A stretch of 64,000 nucleotides of DNA from Magnetococcales bacterium (GCA_011089965.1 JAANAU010000016.1:16108-80107), one strand, 5' to 3'. Shown: positions 25,555 through 35,918, numbered from the stretch's first letter. Notes: generated from the letters alone by a model not told the origin. Made by a program: numbers and translations.

Positions 25555-27456
25555 ATGCTGCATTCATCCCTCAGTTTGCGCGGCACCTTGACGGCCTTGA
25601 TGGTCTGGATGGCCTGTAGCAGTGCCCATGCGAGCACGGGCGCATCCGGCTCTCCAGACCTGCTGCAACGGATGCTCAAAGGCGAAGAACGTGGGGATGC
25701 ACCGGCATCATTACTTGACCCGACCATAGACAAACGTGGCAATGCATCTCAACTCCCCTCGACGCCGGTGCGGCTGGCCTCGCTGGTGCCCATGCAGACC
25801 GTGGTCGAACCGCAACGCAATGCCTCGAAAACCCGGGTGGTGATCGAGAGGATCCGGCGGGATGACACCTATGGGGCACTGATGCAGCGTCAAAACATCC
25901 CCGCCAAGATCGTCAAACTTTTTGCACTCAAAGCCAAACCGCTGTTTGATCTCAAGCAGCGTCTCAAGACCGACACTCCGGTCAAGCTCACCTTCAATGC
26001 CAACAATCAATTGATCGGATTTGGTTATCCGGTGGATCGGGAGATGACGCTGCACATCACCATGGATGAGCAGCAACGGATTCAGGCCTCTTTGGAAAAG
26101 AACCGTCAGCCGCTACCCGTACCGATGGCCAATGAAGAGGGAAAAAAAGAGGAGCGTCCGGCAGCGGTTGCAGAACAACGGGATTCCGAGAACAACACCC
26201 GTCAGGACGAGATCGTTGTGGATGACGACAGCGGATCAGACGACGATGATGTGGCCTCGAATCCACCGATGGCCGATGCCGTATCCCGGGAGTTTGCCGG
26301 ATTGGCTGTGACCACCCGTGAGGTGACCATTCGTCCGGGGGATTCCCTGGGCGAGCTGTTGTCCCGGCGGCGCATTCCCAATCTGACCGCCTTGCAGCTC
26401 TCCAAGGCAGCGCGTCCGGTATATGATCTGGCGCGGCAGCTCACGCCGGGCAAGACCGTGACCTTGTCGTTCGCTCCGAACGGCAATCTGGTGGGCATGA
26501 TGTATCCGGTGGACCGGGAGCGTACCTTCTGGATCACCAGCCGCGACGGCAAGAATTTTACGGCCAAGTTTGAAAAGAAGATGCTGGATGTACGTCTGGA
26601 GTCGATTGACGGCACGGTGCGCAACGAGCGGTCGCTGTTTGTGGCGGCCAACCGGGCCGGGTTGTCGCGCAATCTGGCCATCAAGCTGGCGGGTTTGTTT
26701 GAGTGGGACATTGACTTTGCCCGGGATTTGCAGCCTGGGGATCACTTTACCATTGTCCAGGAGGGATTGTTCTACAAGGGCAAGCGGGTGCGTGACGGAG
26801 ATATCGTGGCTGCCGAATTCACCAACCGGGGCAATCTGTTCCGCGCCGTGCGTTATATCGATCCGAGCGGTCGGGTCGGATATTTTGACAAAGACGGCAA
26901 CAACGTGCGCAAGATGTTCATTCGTGCGCCGATGGACTACACCCAGGTCTCTTCACATTTTTCCAGCAACCGGCGTCATCCGGTATTTGGTTTTGACCGT
27001 GCCCACAAGGGGGTGGATTATGCCGCACCCCAGGGAACGCCGGTCCGTGTGGCCGGGGATGGTGTGGTGGATTCCATTGGCAACCAGGGCGGATATGGCA
27101 ACATGATCGTGGTGCGTCACAGCCCGAAATTCTCCACGGCGTATGCCCATCTCAGCAGCTTTGCCAGTGGTTTGCGTCAAGGCGAGCGGGTGCGTCAGGG
27201 TGAAGTGATCGGACGGGTTGGCTCCACGGGCATCTCCACAGGTCCACATTTGCATTATGAGGTACGGATCAACGGCGAGCAGGTCAATCCGTTTACCGTG
27301 CAACTTCCTTCCAGCGGACCGGTGGAAAAGAGATTTTTGACCGATTTCCGCAATCAGAGCAATCAGCTTCTGGCGTTGCTCAAAAAGAGAAAGAGTGGTG
27401 ATGTGACCCATCTGGCCGCTCTTTCTTTGACGCAACGCACCTCCCAATCCCGGTAA
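25555..27456 (+). CDS. M23 peptidoglycan endopeptidase with duplicated N-terminal domain
   Basis: 633 residues from ATG 25555, which begins a good signal peptide (MLHSSLSLRGTLTALMVWMA, then CSSAHA); the frame is open 47 codons further upstream without exported-protein features. Two related domains occur: residues about 103-169 (DDTYGALMQRQNIP ... YPVDREMTLHI) and 262-329 (GDSLGELLSRRRIP ... YPVDRERTFWI), separated by an acidic disordered linker. They resemble the inhibitory/OapA-like domain of MepM/ShyA-type enzymes. The lysostaphin-type catalytic domain has zinc ligands His484 and Asp488 (HKGVDYAAP) and His565 (HLHYE). It should cleave peptide cross-links during cell growth. prmC follows after 12 bp. 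Confidence 0.92.
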   Translation: MLHSSLSLRGTLTALMVWMACSSAHASTGASGSPDLLQRMLKGEERGDAPASLLDPTIDKRGNASQLPSTPVRLASLVPMQTVVEPQRNASKTRVVIERIRRDDTYGALMQRQNIPAKIVKLFALKAKPLFDLKQRLKTDTPVKLTFNANNQLIGFGYPVDREMTLHITMDEQQRIQASLEKNRQPLPVPMANEEGKKEERPAAVAEQRDSENNTRQDEIVVDDDSGSDDDDVASNPPMADAVSREFAGLAVTTREVTIRPGDSLGELLSRRRIPNLTALQLSKAARPVYDLARQLTPGKTVTLSFAPNGNLVGMMYPVDRERTFWITSRDGKNFTAKFEKKMLDVRLESIDGTVRNERSLFVAANRAGLSRNLAIKLAGLFEWDIDFARDLQPGDHFTIVQEGLFYKGKRVRDGDIVAAEFTNRGNLFRAVRYIDPSGRVGYFDKDGNNVRKMFIRAPMDYTQVSSHFSSNRRHPVFGFDRAHKGVDYAAPQGTPVRVAGDGVVDSIGNQGGYGNMIVVRHSPKFSTAYAHLSSFASGLRQGERVRQGEVIGRVGSTGISTGPHLHYEVRINGEQVNPFTVQLPSSGPVEKRFLTDFRNQSNQLLALLKKRKSGDVTHLAALSLTQRTSQSR

Positions 27457-27468
27457 TACCAAAGCACA

Positions 27469-28347
27469 TTGACTCCATCTGCTGCCTGGACCGTTCGTTC
27501 GCTGTTGGCCTGGAGCACCCCGTGGTTGAGCCGACGGGGTGTGGAGGCTTCCCGTCTGGATGGTGAGTTGTTGCTTGCCAAGGCGCTTGATCTGCGCCGC
27601 ATTGACCTGTTCATGGATCCGGATCGCCCTTTGAACGCTGTGGAACTGGCAGTGTTCAAGGGGTTGTTGCTGCGGCGTGCGGCGCGTGAGCCGGTGGCCC
27701 ATTTGTTGGGGGTACGGGAGTTCTGGGGGTTGGAACTCTTGTCCAGTGCAGACGCTTTGATTCCCCGCCCTGAGAGTGAGCTGTTGGTGGAGGCGGTGTT
27801 GGGTTGTTTTTCAGACCGGCAACAGCCTGTACAGATCTTTGAGCCGTGTGTGGGCAGCGGTGCGGTGTCATGCGCTTTGATGCGGGAGTATCCGGCAGCG
27901 TGCGGGGTGGGTGGAGATCTCTCTCTGGCAGCGTTGGCTGTGGCTGCCCGCAATCTCCAGCGCATAGGTTGTGCGGGACGGATGGGGTTGTTTGCCGGGG
28001 ATCTGGATGGGTGTTTGGCCTCCGAGGTACGGTTTGACGTGATTGTGGTCAATCCCCCTTATATCCCACGGTGGGAAATGGCTGATTTGCAGCCCGAGGT
28101 GCGGGATTGGGAGCCGCGTTTGGCCCTGGATGGCGGTTTGGACGGTTTGGAGATTCTCAGGCGTCTGCCAGGTTTGGTTCAGACCCGGTTGCGTTCAGAG
28201 GGTGTGGCTGCCATTGAGGTGGGGCATGATCAGGGGGAGCGGGTGGCTGGGATGTTCCGGTCGTCTGGATTTGCCGAGGTTTCCATCCTCAACGATTATC
28301 ATCGCATCCCCCGGGTTGTTCTGATCCGGAATCCTGTGATTCCATAA
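27469..28347 (+). CDS. prmC: peptide chain release factor N5-glutamine methyltransferase
   Basis: 292 residues from TTG 27469. N-terminal helical domain (EASRLDGELLLAKALDLRRIDLF split), REFWGLELLSSADALIPRPESELLVE (family start of the SAM domain), variant glycine loop EPCVGSGAVSCAL, and the glutamine-binding NPPY motif in VVNPPYIPRWE. It methylates the GGQ glutamine of RF1 and RF2. Its partner prfA is at 17706, separated from it by 8.7 kb. Codon usage is G/T-rich in third positions compared with the M23 gene, but nothing is broken. Confidence 0.95.
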   Translation: MTPSAAWTVRSLLAWSTPWLSRRGVEASRLDGELLLAKALDLRRIDLFMDPDRPLNAVELAVFKGLLLRRAAREPVAHLLGVREFWGLELLSSADALIPRPESELLVEAVLGCFSDRQQPVQIFEPCVGSGAVSCALMREYPAACGVGGDLSLAALAVAARNLQRIGCAGRMGLFAGDLDGCLASEVRFDVIVVNPPYIPRWEMADLQPEVRDWEPRLALDGGLDGLEILRRLPGLVQTRLRSEGVAAIEVGHDQGERVAGMFRSSGFAEVSILNDYHRIPRVVLIRNPVIP

Positions 28348-28577
28348 TGAAAAACAATTGGAACGATTGATCGTTATATTATTGGCTTAGATCATTAATA
28401 AAACAATTTTTATTTCATGGTCTTTTTCAGACCTTTCATCTGGTCAGCACCTGACACCACGGAGTGCATAAAAATTTTGTAAAATACACCTCATTGCATT
28501 CATTGGCATGGCAATGGCAGAGAGATTGGGCTATCATGGCAATCTGGTGGTCTCCTGTTTGCGAAGGGGTGACGTGG

Positions 28578-29192
28578 ATGGGACGCAATCTTTATTTATT
28601 GACGCGCAATCTGGCGCTGGTTTTGGGTGTGATCTGTCTGATCATCTTCATGCAGCCGTTGCTCAAATATGCCGAATCCTCCAACTGGCCGCGCACAGAG
28701 GGGATCATCGTGCATTCGGGCATGAAGCAGGACGGGGCGATGTTTTTCAATCTTCTGCCGTTGTATCGGGTAGAGATCGTTTATCGGTTCAAATCCGGAG
28801 AGAGTGAATTTCTGGGTACGCAACTCGATTCGGATCCGCAGGCCACGTTGTTTTTGTTTGAGCGGTTTGCCCGGGTCACGGTGGAGCGTTATCCGGTCGG
28901 CAAGACCGTGGAGACCTATTACAATCCCAGCAATCCGTCGGAAGCGTTCATTTCGCGCACCGTGTTGCCTGGCATCAGTTTTTTCTGGGCCATTGGGGCT
29001 TGTGTGATTTTTCTGGCCACAGCCATCATCATTTGGAACAAGATTCTGATCGAAGACACAATCAACAAGACTTTCAGTCGTTCCTTGCGTCCCAATGGGC
29101 GTGATCCCAAAGAGATTTTTGAAGGCAACTATCCCAAGGCGGTTTACAATCCGCCCACTCAGAGTCGACGGGGCACGGCAACGGAGCGTTGA
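28578..29192 (+). CDS. DUF3592-like membrane protein
   Basis: 204 residues from ATG 28578, chosen for the AAGGGG site 9 bp upstream and because the first helix follows at once. Two membrane helices (LALVLGVICLIIFMQPLL and ISFFWAIGACVIFLATAIII) enclose a soluble beta-rich part with WPRTEGIIVHSG, YRVEIVYRFKSGE and GKTVETYYNPSNPSEAFI. The pattern W-x4-G-x-I ... Y-x2-Y-x-V-G-x3-YYNP-x-P is that of DUF3592. Function unknown; related proteins are called membrane proteins of unknown role. Confidence 0.75.
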   Translation: MGRNLYLLTRNLALVLGVICLIIFMQPLLKYAESSNWPRTEGIIVHSGMKQDGAMFFNLLPLYRVEIVYRFKSGESEFLGTQLDSDPQATLFLFERFARVTVERYPVGKTVETYYNPSNPSEAFISRTVLPGISFFWAIGACVIFLATAIIIWNKILIEDTINKTFSRSLRPNGRDPKEIFEGNYPKAVYNPPTQSRRGTATER

Positions 29193-29280
29193 CCATGAGG
29201 TTGTTTGGTTTTTGATAGGGTCAGGGTCAGGGTCAGGATCAGGACTGGTCGAAAATCAATGCACCATGATCAGGGCACCA

Positions 29281-29480
29281 TGATCAGGGGTCCAGGGGGG
29301 TTACCCCCCTGGTGGGGTCCAGGGGTGAAACCCCTGGGACTTTAATCTTTTAAATCTTTTAAATCTTTTAAACAAAAAATATTTATAAAATATTTTAAAT
29401 TGTTTTGAATTATTTTTTTAAACATTAAAACCCTGGGGGATGAATCCCCCAGGCCCCCTCTTTTTTTTCAATCATGGGAT
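29281..29480 (+). repeat. dispersed triple-hairpin element, copy 7 (full)
   Basis: Forward orientation between two convergent genes (DUF3592 protein and metH). Three TAAATCTTT-like units in the core. Just left of it the sequence CACCATGATCAGGG occurs twice (29262-29290 region), and a short TCAGGG repeat lies at 29219-29245. Confidence 0.92.
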
Positions 29481-29485
29481 ACCTC

Positions 29486-32400
29486 TTACGGTACATACCC
29501 CAGAAAGTTGACCAGCCGTGCTTCAACGGCGTCTACCGGTTCATTCAGGAAACGAGCATATGCGGTGACCTGATCGCGCCCCAATGCGTCGGCACGGAAA
29601 TAACGGGCCGCGGGATGGGCCAGATAGAAGCCGCACACCGAAGCTCCCGGATGCATGGCAAAACTTTCGGTGAGCTGCATGCCGATCTTGGATTCCACCT
29701 GCAACAGATCAAAAATCGCCCTCTTCTGGGCATGATCCGGACAGGCCGGATACCCGGGAGCTGGACGAATCCCCTGGTAACGCTCGGCAATCAGAGCCGC
29801 ATTGTCACAAGACTCCTCCGGGACATACCCCCATACCTTGGTGCGTATCTGCTGATGCAACCGCTCGGCAAAGGCTTCGGCCAGCCGGTCGGCCAATGCC
29901 TTGTAGAGAATCGCCTGATAATCATCCCCTGCCGCCTCCAGACGGGCCGTGACCGCATCCAGACCCAGTCCGGCAGTCACGGCGAACAGCCCCACCGTAT
30001 CGGTCACACCACTGCTTTGTGGTGCCACGAAATCAGCCAAAGAGTATCTGGGTTGCTCCGCACCCCCCTCCCCCTGCTGCCGCAACATCCAGAAACGGGC
30101 CAAAGGTGTGGTCATGGCCGGATCGGCAAAAAGGGCAATCTGCTCCGAATCCACGGAACAGGCCGGAAACAGTCCGCATATGCCAGCCGCCCGCACCTCG
30201 CGTCGAACCAGAAGCTGCTCCAAAAGCCGTTGGGCATCCTCGAACACCCGTTGGGCTTCCGCTCCCCGTTCGGGGTGACGCAACAGCTCCGGATAACGAC
30301 CCGGCAGATTCCAGACCTGGAAAAACGGGGTCCAGTCGATGAACGGGATCAACTCTCCCAACGACTGATCCGGCAACACCCAGATGCCATACCCCTGGGC
30401 CGGAGCGGGCAAGGCTTCCTGCCACGCGCAAACGTGCTGCCGCTGTCGCGCTGCGTCCAAAGACAATACCGGACGCTGCGTTTTTTTCTGAAGATATTGG
30501 GTACGCAACGTCTCCTGCTGGGTGCGCAGTTGGGTGATCAGACTGTCGCGCTTGTCCGGATGCATCAGTTGGGCAGCCACCGAGGCGGCTTGCGAGGCGT
30601 CCCGGGCCTGGATCACCGCTCCGGAGTAGTTGGGGGCGATCTTGATGGCGGCATGCAACGGAGAGGTGGTGGCACCGCCCACCAGCAGAGGAATGGTCAT
30701 GCCGCGCCGCTCCATCTCGCTGGCCACCAGAGCCATCTGCTCCAGAGACGGAGTGATCAGTCCGGACAACCCCACCATGTCCACCCCAAGGGTGATGGCC
30801 TGATCCAGGATCGCCTCCCCCGGAACCATCACCCCGGCATCGATCACCTCGAAGTGGTTGCATTGCAGCACCACCTTGACGATGTTCTTGCCGATGTCAT
30901 GCACATCCCCCTTGACCGTGGCCAGCAGGATCCGGCCTTTGGAGGATGCGCTGCCTTTGCCTCCTTTGGCCTTGGCCTCTTCGATGTGGGGGGTCAGCCA
31001 GGCCACGGCCTTTTTCATCACCCGGGCACTTTTGACCACCTGGGGCAGAAACATCTGACCGGCACCGAACAGCTCCCCGACCCGATTCATGCCGGCCATC
31101 AACGGCCCCTCCACGATGGCCAACGGGTCGTCAACCGCCAGTCGTGCCTCTTCCACATCGGCCTCGATGAAACTGTCCAACCCTTTGACCATGGCATGCA
31201 TCAACCGTTCGTGCACAGGCCAAGAGCGCCACGCTTCCTGGCCACGTTCGGTCTGACCGCCGGACTGCTCTTTCAACCCTTCAGCCAGCTCCAGAATGCG
31301 CTCGGCAGCATCGGCACGACGGGCCAACACCAGATCCTCGATCCGGGTGCGCACCTCCGGGTTGATTTCGGAATGGATGGCGAGTTGACCGGCATTGACA
31401 ATCCCCATGTCCAATCCGGCGGCAATGGCATGATAGAGAAAGACCGCATGCATGGCCTCGCGGATGGCGTCATTGCCCCGGAAGGCAAACGAGACATTGC
31501 TCACCCCGCCACTGGTCAATACACCGGGCATCGCGCTCTTGATGTGGCGCACCGCGTCGATGAAATCCACGGCATAGCGGTCATGGGCCGGAATGCCGGT
31601 GCCCACGGCAAAGATGTTGGGATCAAAGATGATCTCTTCGGGTCGGAATCCGGCCTGTCCGGTCAACAGGTCATGGGCGCGCTGACAGATGGAGATGCGA
31701 CGCTCCAGGGTGTCGGCCTGCCCCACCTCGTCAAAGGCCATCACCACCACGGCAGCCCCATAACGTTTGGTCAGGCGCGCCTGATGCAGAAACGCCTCTT
31801 CTCCCTCTTTGAGGCTCAGGGAGTTGACAATGCCCCGTCCTTGCAGACACTGCAATCCTGCCTCGATCACCTCCCAGCGCGAGGAGTCGATCATCACCGG
31901 CACCCGGCTGATGTCCGGCTCGGCGGCCATGCGGTTGAGAAAACGACGCATGGCTTCCGGGGCATCCAGCATGGGGTCATCCATGTTGACATCGATGATC
32001 TGGGCGCCATCCTCCACCTGCTGACGGGCCACCTCGACGGCAGCATCATCGTTGCCTTCGCGGATCATGCGGGCAAACTTGCGGGAACCGGCCACATTGG
32101 TCCGCTCGCCCACATTGATGAACAAACTCTCCCTGGCACCGATCTCCAGAGGCTCCAGCCCGGAGAGCCGACACCGGCGGCTCTGCTCCGGAGCGATCCG
32201 GGGGGGCAGACCGGCCACGGCAGCGTCGATGGCACGGATGAATGCAGGTGTGGTGCCGCAACACCCGCCGACGATATTCACCAGTCCGGCCTGGGCAAAG
32301 CCGCGCAGCACGGCGGCCATGGCCTCCGGGGTTTCGTCATAGCCCCCCAGTTCGTTCGGCAGGCCGGCATTGGGATGGATGGAGATCAAGGCTGAGGAGG

Positions 32401-33181
32401 TCCGCGCCAGATTGACCAGATGGGGACGCAACTGTTCGGCACCCAATGCGCAGTTCAAACCGATGCTGACCGGATTGGCGTGGGAGGTGGCATGGACGAA
32501 TCCTTCCATGGTCTGACCCGACAACAGCCGGCCCGAACGATCCGAAATGGTTCCGGAGATCATGATCGGCAGCGGATCAGCACGGCTTGCATTGAAGGTC
32601 AGTATGGCAAACAGGGCGGCTTTGCAGTTCAAGGCATCGAATACGGTTTCCACCATCAACGCATCCACGCCCCCGTCCACCAGGCCGCGCAACGCCGTAT
32701 CGTACACGGCCACCAGCTCTTCAAAGGTGACGTTGCGCATGCCGGGTTGGTTGACATCCGGAGAGATCGAGGCCGTACGATTGGTTGGACCCAGAATGCC
32801 GATGGCATAACGCGGGCGCTCCGGGGTTTGGGCTGAAACCTGATCAACGGCACGACGGGCCAAACGGGCAGCGGCCAGATTGATTTCATAGGTCAGATCC
32901 TCCATGCCGTAGTCGCCCAGGGAGATGGCATTGGCATTGAAGGAGTTGGTTTCGATCAGATCGGCTCCGGCCTCCAGATAGGCGGTATGGATGGCGTGGA
33001 TGACATCGGGCCGGGTCAGGCAGAGCAGATCGTTGTTGCCTTTCAGCTCTTTGGGGTGGTGGGCGAAGCGTTGGCCGCGAAAATCGGCTTCGTGCAATCC
33101 GTAACCTTGGATCATGGTCCCCATGGCCCCGTCCAGGACCAGGATGCGTTCTTGCAACGATGAGACGAGGTGTGCAGCCAT
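29486..33181 (-). CDS. metH: cobalamin-dependent methionine synthase
   Basis: 1231 residues from ATG 33181 ([20 protein letters not shown]), with AAGGA 8 bp upstream. All four modules are present: homocysteine domain with the zinc site GGCCGTTP, methyltetrahydrofolate (pterin) domain with [16 protein letters not shown]12 cap and Rossmann domain with cobalt-ligand His in [13 protein letters not shown] and [10 protein letters not shown], and C-terminal activation domain with [15 protein letters not shown] for SAM. Length matches E. coli MetH. It makes methionine from homocysteine and needs reductive reactivation. No riboswitch was recognised in the 220 bp upstream. Confidence 0.98.
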   Translation of the reverse strand: MAAHLVSSLQERILVLDGAMGTMIQGYGLHEADFRGQRFAHHPKELKGNNDLLCLTRPDVIHAIHTAYLEAGADLIETNSFNANAISLGDYGMEDLTYEINLAAARLARRAVDQVSAQTPERPRYAIGILGPTNRTASISPDVNQPGMRNVTFEELVAVYDTALRGLVDGGVDALMVETVFDALNCKAALFAILTFNASRADPLPIMISGTISDRSGRLLSGQTMEGFVHATSHANPVSIGLNCALGAEQLRPHLVNLARTSSALISIHPNAGLPNELGGYDETPEAMAAVLRGFAQAGLVNIVGGCCGTTPAFIRAIDAAVAGLPPRIAPEQSRRCRLSGLEPLEIGARESLFINVGERTNVAGSRKFARMIREGNDDAAVEVARQQVEDGAQIIDVNMDDPMLDAPEAMRRFLNRMAAEPDISRVPVMIDSSRWEVIEAGLQCLQGRGIVNSLSLKEGEEAFLHQARLTKRYGAAVVVMAFDEVGQADTLERRISICQRAHDLLTGQAGFRPEEIIFDPNIFAVGTGIPAHDRYAVDFIDAVRHIKSAMPGVLTSGGVSNVSFAFRGNDAIREAMHAVFLYHAIAAGLDMGIVNAGQLAIHSEINPEVRTRIEDLVLARRADAAERILELAEGLKEQSGGQTERGQEAWRSWPVHERLMHAMVKGLDSFIEADVEEARLAVDDPLAIVEGPLMAGMNRVGELFGAGQMFLPQVVKSARVMKKAVAWLTPHIEEAKAKGGKGSASSKGRILLATVKGDVHDIGKNIVKVVLQCNHFEVIDAGVMVPGEAILDQAITLGVDMVGLSGLITPSLEQMALVASEMERRGMTIPLLVGGATTSPLHAAIKIAPNYSGAVIQARDASQAASVAAQLMHPDKRDSLITQLRTQQETLRTQYLQKKTQRPVLSLDAARQRQHVCAWQEALPAPAQGYGIWVLPDQSLGELIPFIDWTPFFQVWNLPGRYPELLRHPERGAEAQRVFEDAQRLLEQLLVRREVRAAGICGLFPACSVDSEQIALFADPAMTTPLARFWMLRQQGEGGAEQPRYSLADFVAPQSSGVTDTVGLFAVTAGLGLDAVTARLEAAGDDYQAILYKALADRLAEAFAERLHQQIRTKVWGYVPEESCDNAALIAERYQGIRPAPGYPACPDHAQKRAIFDLLQVESKIGMQLTESFAMHPGASVCGFYLAHPAARYFRADALGRDQVTAYARFLNEPVDAVEARLVNFLGYVP

Positions 33182-33402
33182 AATGGATTCCTTTTTTGAT
33201 TTTTTACCGAGCCGGACCTTGTGAAAAATGGATCTTTCTAGCATGATAAACCGATCACCGCCAGTGCCCAGTGAGGGAGAACGGCGCGGATGATGTCCGG
33301 GCGCGTCTGATCATGCAGACCAACAGCCTACGCACCGGACACCAACAAGGCTCGTGGCGCGTGGCCAGGGCATTCCAAAGCGGGTCAAAGGAGGTCGATG
33401 GC

Positions 33403-33900
33403 ATGGGGGTTTCGCGACTGTTCGCGGCGGCATTGCTGCTGACTCTATCCTGGGCGATTCCGGATGCGGAAGGGTCGTCCTACAAGGAAGTGTACAAGAG
33501 TGGCCGATTTACGGTGCGCAAGGTCGAAGGGGCTTGCAAACTGGAGATCCTGTTGGCCAAAAACGAACGGGATCATCAAGCGATTCTGGCATTGTTCCCC
33601 TCTGAAGAGTATTATGGTGAGTTGTTCACAGAGCGGGAAAAAATGGGTTTGGCGCGTGACAAGGTGTTGATCGGCTTTGACAACGGCAAGCCGCGCAGCA
33701 TTCCTTTTGTGCCGGATGCCGATGCCAAGGACAGTTATTGGCGTTGGCAATACCTGGAAGACACCCAGGAGCTGTTGGGGCAGATCCAGAAACGTGGCGA
33801 GATGCGGGTCAGCTTCTCCAATGGCACCAAAACCTTTGAATATGCGGTGCCTCTCAAGGGCAGCGGCAAGGCTGTGGCAGCCTTGCGCAGTTGTCGTTGA
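33403..33900 (+). CDS. exported protein of unknown function
   Basis: 165 residues from ATG 33403, set by the strong AAAGGAGGT site 7 bp upstream; the frame is open 44 codons before it but overlaps the divergent metH leader. Signal peptide MGVSRLFAAALLLTLSWAIP, cut near AEG. The mature part has two cysteines, at its N-terminal (GACKLEIL) and C-terminal (LRSCR) ends, that could form a disulfide. The end, FSNGTKTFEYAVPLKGSGKAV, resembles the pattern of small beta-sandwich exported proteins such as invasion-associated locus B proteins, but I cannot assign it. Confidence 0.7.
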   Translation: MGVSRLFAAALLLTLSWAIPDAEGSSYKEVYKSGRFTVRKVEGACKLEILLAKNERDHQAILALFPSEEYYGELFTEREKMGLARDKVLIGFDNGKPRSIPFVPDADAKDSYWRWQYLEDTQELLGQIQKRGEMRVSFSNGTKTFEYAVPLKGSGKAVAALRSCR

Positions 33901-33924
33901 TCCTCGCAAGGAGGGGGGAAGGTG

Positions 33925-34569
33925 TCACACCCCCCACTGGGTGCGATAGGCCTGAATGGCGTGCAGGTGGTTGGTGTGTTCCGGTTGGTTGGCCAGCAGA
34001 TCGATCAGATCCTGCAACCCGGCAATGGCAATGACTGGCACCTGATAGGTGGTTTGGATCTCCTGGGTGGCGCTGGTTGAGCCGAGACCCCGTTCCTGGC
34101 GATCCAGGGCGATCACCACGCCGGCCAGTTGTGCCCGGGCGGCCTGAATCAGGGTGACCGATTCCCGGATCGAGGTGCCCGCACTGATCACATCATCGAT
34201 GATCATGACTCTTCCTTGCAGCGGAGCACCGATCAGGGTGCCGCCTTCTCCATGATCCTTGGTCTCCTTGCGATTGTAGGCAAACGGGATGGTGCGGTTG
34301 TGGTCCCGGCTCAGGGCCACGGCAGTTGTGGCTGCCAGGGTGATCCCTTTGTACGCCGGTCCGAACAGCATATCGAACGGGATTTGGCTCTGCATCAATG
34401 TGGCGGCATAGAAACTGCCCAGGCGGGAGAGTCGTTCCCCGTCGTGGAACAGTCCGGCATTGAAAAAATAGGGGCTGGTGCGGCCAGCCTTGGTTTGAAA
34501 CGTGCCAAAGCGCAACACTTGGCAATCGATGGCAAACCGCAAGAATGCGGTGGCAGTTGAGTTGGTCAT
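33925..34569 (-). CDS. pyrE: orotate phosphoribosyltransferase
   Basis: 214 residues from ATG 34569 ([20 protein letters not shown]); an ATG ten codons upstream is also possible and neither has a clear ribosome site. [45 protein letters not shown] and the PRPP loop [14 protein letters not shown] identify PyrE. It makes orotidine monophosphate for pyrimidine synthesis. It is divergent from ftsB with only 51 bp between the start codons. Confidence 0.96.
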   Translation of the reverse strand: MTNSTATAFLRFAIDCQVLRFGTFQTKAGRTSPYFFNAGLFHDGERLSRLGSFYAATLMQSQIPFDMLFGPAYKGITLAATTAVALSRDHNRTIPFAYNRKETKDHGEGGTLIGAPLQGRVMIIDDVISAGTSIRESVTLIQAARAQLAGVVIALDRQERGLGSTSATQEIQTTYQVPVIAIAGLQDLIDLLANQPEHTNHLHAIQAYRTQWGV

Positions 34570-34620
34570 GGGTGGTTCATCCCGGGGTTGAGGGTGCATG
34601 GAAATGGTGGAGTGTACGAC

Positions 34621-34914
34621 ATGAGTCAGGGAACCTCCAAGGGGGTCTTTTTGGGATTGGCCTTGTTGATCGCCAATGGTTGGGCGCAGTATCTGTTATG
34701 GTTTGGCAATCAGGGGTTGGTCCGTTGGCGTCAGACCGAAAAGGAGTTGATGGTGGTGCGTACCGAGGTCAACGAGGTGGAGGGACGCATTCAGGAGTTG
34801 AAGGAGGAGATCCGGTTGTTGGAAAAAGATCCGGCAGCAGTCGAAGGTGTGGCGCGGCGTGATCTGGGATTGGTTTATCCAGACGAAATTATTTTTATTG
34901 TTCCGAAAAAGTGA
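34621..34914 (+). CDS. ftsB: cell division protein FtsB/DivIC-like
   Basis: 97 residues from ATG 34621 (GGAG about 9 bp upstream). One N-terminal membrane helix ([20 protein letters not shown]), a coiled coil ([20 protein letters not shown] and onwards) and the conserved FtsB end [18 protein letters not shown]. With FtsL and FtsQ it activates septal peptidoglycan synthesis. Eno, the frequent neighbour, is not here. Confidence 0.92.
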   Translation: MSQGTSKGVFLGLALLIANGWAQYLLWFGNQGLVRWRQTEKELMVVRTEVNEVEGRIQELKEEIRLLEKDPAAVEGVARRDLGLVYPDEIIFIVPKK

Positions 34915-34923
34915 GATGTTTTA

Positions 34924-35111
34924 TTATTGAAAAAAAAGAGGGGGGTCTGGGGGATTCATCCCCCAGGGTTTTAATGTTTGAAGATTTTAAAATAAAAAAT
35001 TATAAAATAGTTTATGTTTAAAAGATAAAAGATAAATGATAAAAGATACAAAGTCCCAGGGGTTTCACCCCTGGACCCTACCAGGGGGGTAACCCCCCTG
35101 GACCCCTGATG
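34924..35111 (-). repeat. dispersed triple-hairpin element, copy 8 (full)
   Basis: Reverse orientation between convergent ftsB and the CI-like repressor, 10 bp after the ftsB stop. The core contains degenerate AAAAGATA/AAATGATA units rather than clean repeats. Left GC hairpin near the ftsB side. Confidence 0.92.
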
Positions 35112-35138
35112 TTGTCCTCCTCTCCAGGTTGGTGTATC

Positions 35139-35738
35139 TCAAATCCGTCGCCCGATCCAAACAACCCGTCCCGCAATCTCCACATGATCCAACTCGGACA
35201 GAGCCACGCGCCTGTTTTTGTAAGCCGGATTGTCATGACCGATCTGTACCAAACCATCCAAGGTGTTTTGAAATCTCTTGGGCAGCATGAATCCGTCACT
35301 GTGTACGATATAAATCCCATCTCCAGCAAATCGATTGATCGTGCGATCAAACCATACCCAATCCCCATCCCGCAACAAAGGCTCCATCCCATCCCCACGC
35401 ACGGATAACCCGACATACCCCTCAATCTCACCCATCCATGACCGTGGCTGTAACCCCTCGGGTGCCTGGAAATGACGTTCCGAACCCTCATCAACCCTCC
35501 CGGTACGAAAAGAGACCACCCGCTCCGCCCCCTCCCCGGTCAATAACCAGGAGATGGAAACGTCACTTTTTTGAGCGATTTTCATCAACGTGGCCGTGGT
35601 GGGCGAGGCGTTGCGCAACAAACCATACATGGTGGCCTTGGCAATGCCGAAACGTGCTGCCCACACAAACGGAGCTTCCTGACCAATGATGCGCATCAAA
35701 CGCTGATTGAAACCTGGAATGGGTTGCTTGCGATGCAT
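35139..35738 (-). CDS. CI-like phage repressor with S24-type C-terminal domain lacking the catalytic Ser
   Basis: 199 residues from ATG 35738 (AAAGGAG six bases upstream). Residues 8-70 form a CI-type DNA-binding domain (FNQRLMRIIGQ, FGIAKATMYGLLRNASPTTATLM split, SISWLLTGEG). Residues 104-199 match the LexA/CI peptidase S24 fold: GLSVRGDGMEPLLRDGDWVWF, GIYIVHSDGF, MLPKRF, GHDNPAYKNRR, GRVVWIGRRI. The usual serine of GDSMEP is Gly117, while the likely general-base Lys154 is kept, so RecA-stimulated self-cleavage should be lost. It is divergent from a Gam-Mor pair and very probably represses it. Confidence 0.82.
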   Translation of the reverse strand: MHRKQPIPGFNQRLMRIIGQEAPFVWAARFGIAKATMYGLLRNASPTTATLMKIAQKSDVSISWLLTGEGAERVVSFRTGRVDEGSERHFQAPEGLQPRSWMGEIEGYVGLSVRGDGMEPLLRDGDWVWFDRTINRFAGDGIYIVHSDGFMLPKRFQNTLDGLVQIGHDNPAYKNRRVALSELDHVEIAGRVVWIGRRI

Positions 35739-35754
35739 GAGAGACTCCTTTGTA

Positions 35755-35769
35755 TGAAATACCGAACTG
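35755..35769 (+). promoter_or_regulatory. candidate operator half-pair, copy A (TGAAATACCGAACTG)
   Basis: Direct repeat partner of TGAAAACCGAACTG at 35919-35932. It lies 17 bp upstream of the repressor start codon. Matching copies in front of both divergent genes suggest a repressor-binding site; this is inference. Confidence 0.4.
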
Positions 35770-35772
35770 GAT

Positions 35773-35800
35773 ATTAATAATTTAAATTTCAATAATTAAT
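35773..35800. promoter_or_regulatory. AT-rich imperfect palindrome, candidate operator
   Basis: 28-bp imperfect palindrome centred on AAATTT with outer arms ATTAAT/ATTAAT. It lies 35 bp upstream of the repressor start. The region is AT-rich, so chance pairing is possible. Confidence 0.3.
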
Positions 35801-35871
35801 TTATTCAAGGGCTGTGCATGATTATAAATAATCCATAATGCCGTGCAAGGGTATTTTTTATTTCTTTTCGC

Positions 35872-35900
35872 TTGACAAACTGGAAATTAAATTCGAGTAT
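35872..35900 (+). promoter_or_regulatory. candidate sigma-70 promoter for the Gam-Mor pair
   Basis: Perfect -35 TTGACA (35872-35877), 17-bp spacer, weak -10 GAGTAT (35895-35900). It would start transcription just before the second TGAAAACCGAACTG copy, which fits repression by the divergent CI-like protein. Confidence 0.5.
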
Positions 35901-35918
35901 GCGGAGGAGTGCAATTAT

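Noticed and set aside
29474..32395. Long open frame (973 codons) on the plus strand opposite metH
   Set aside because: It lies entirely over metH, which has full-length family motifs, and its translation is His/Gln/Gly-rich with no domain. Antisense shadow of a GC-rich gene; the same holds for long frames opposite the FecR protein (42261-44678) and katG (56814-58853).
33182..33402. Cobalamin or SAM-type riboswitch upstream of metH
   Set aside because: No convincing B12 box or SAM-II/SAH core could be seen in the leader. A covariance search would be needed to exclude a divergent one.
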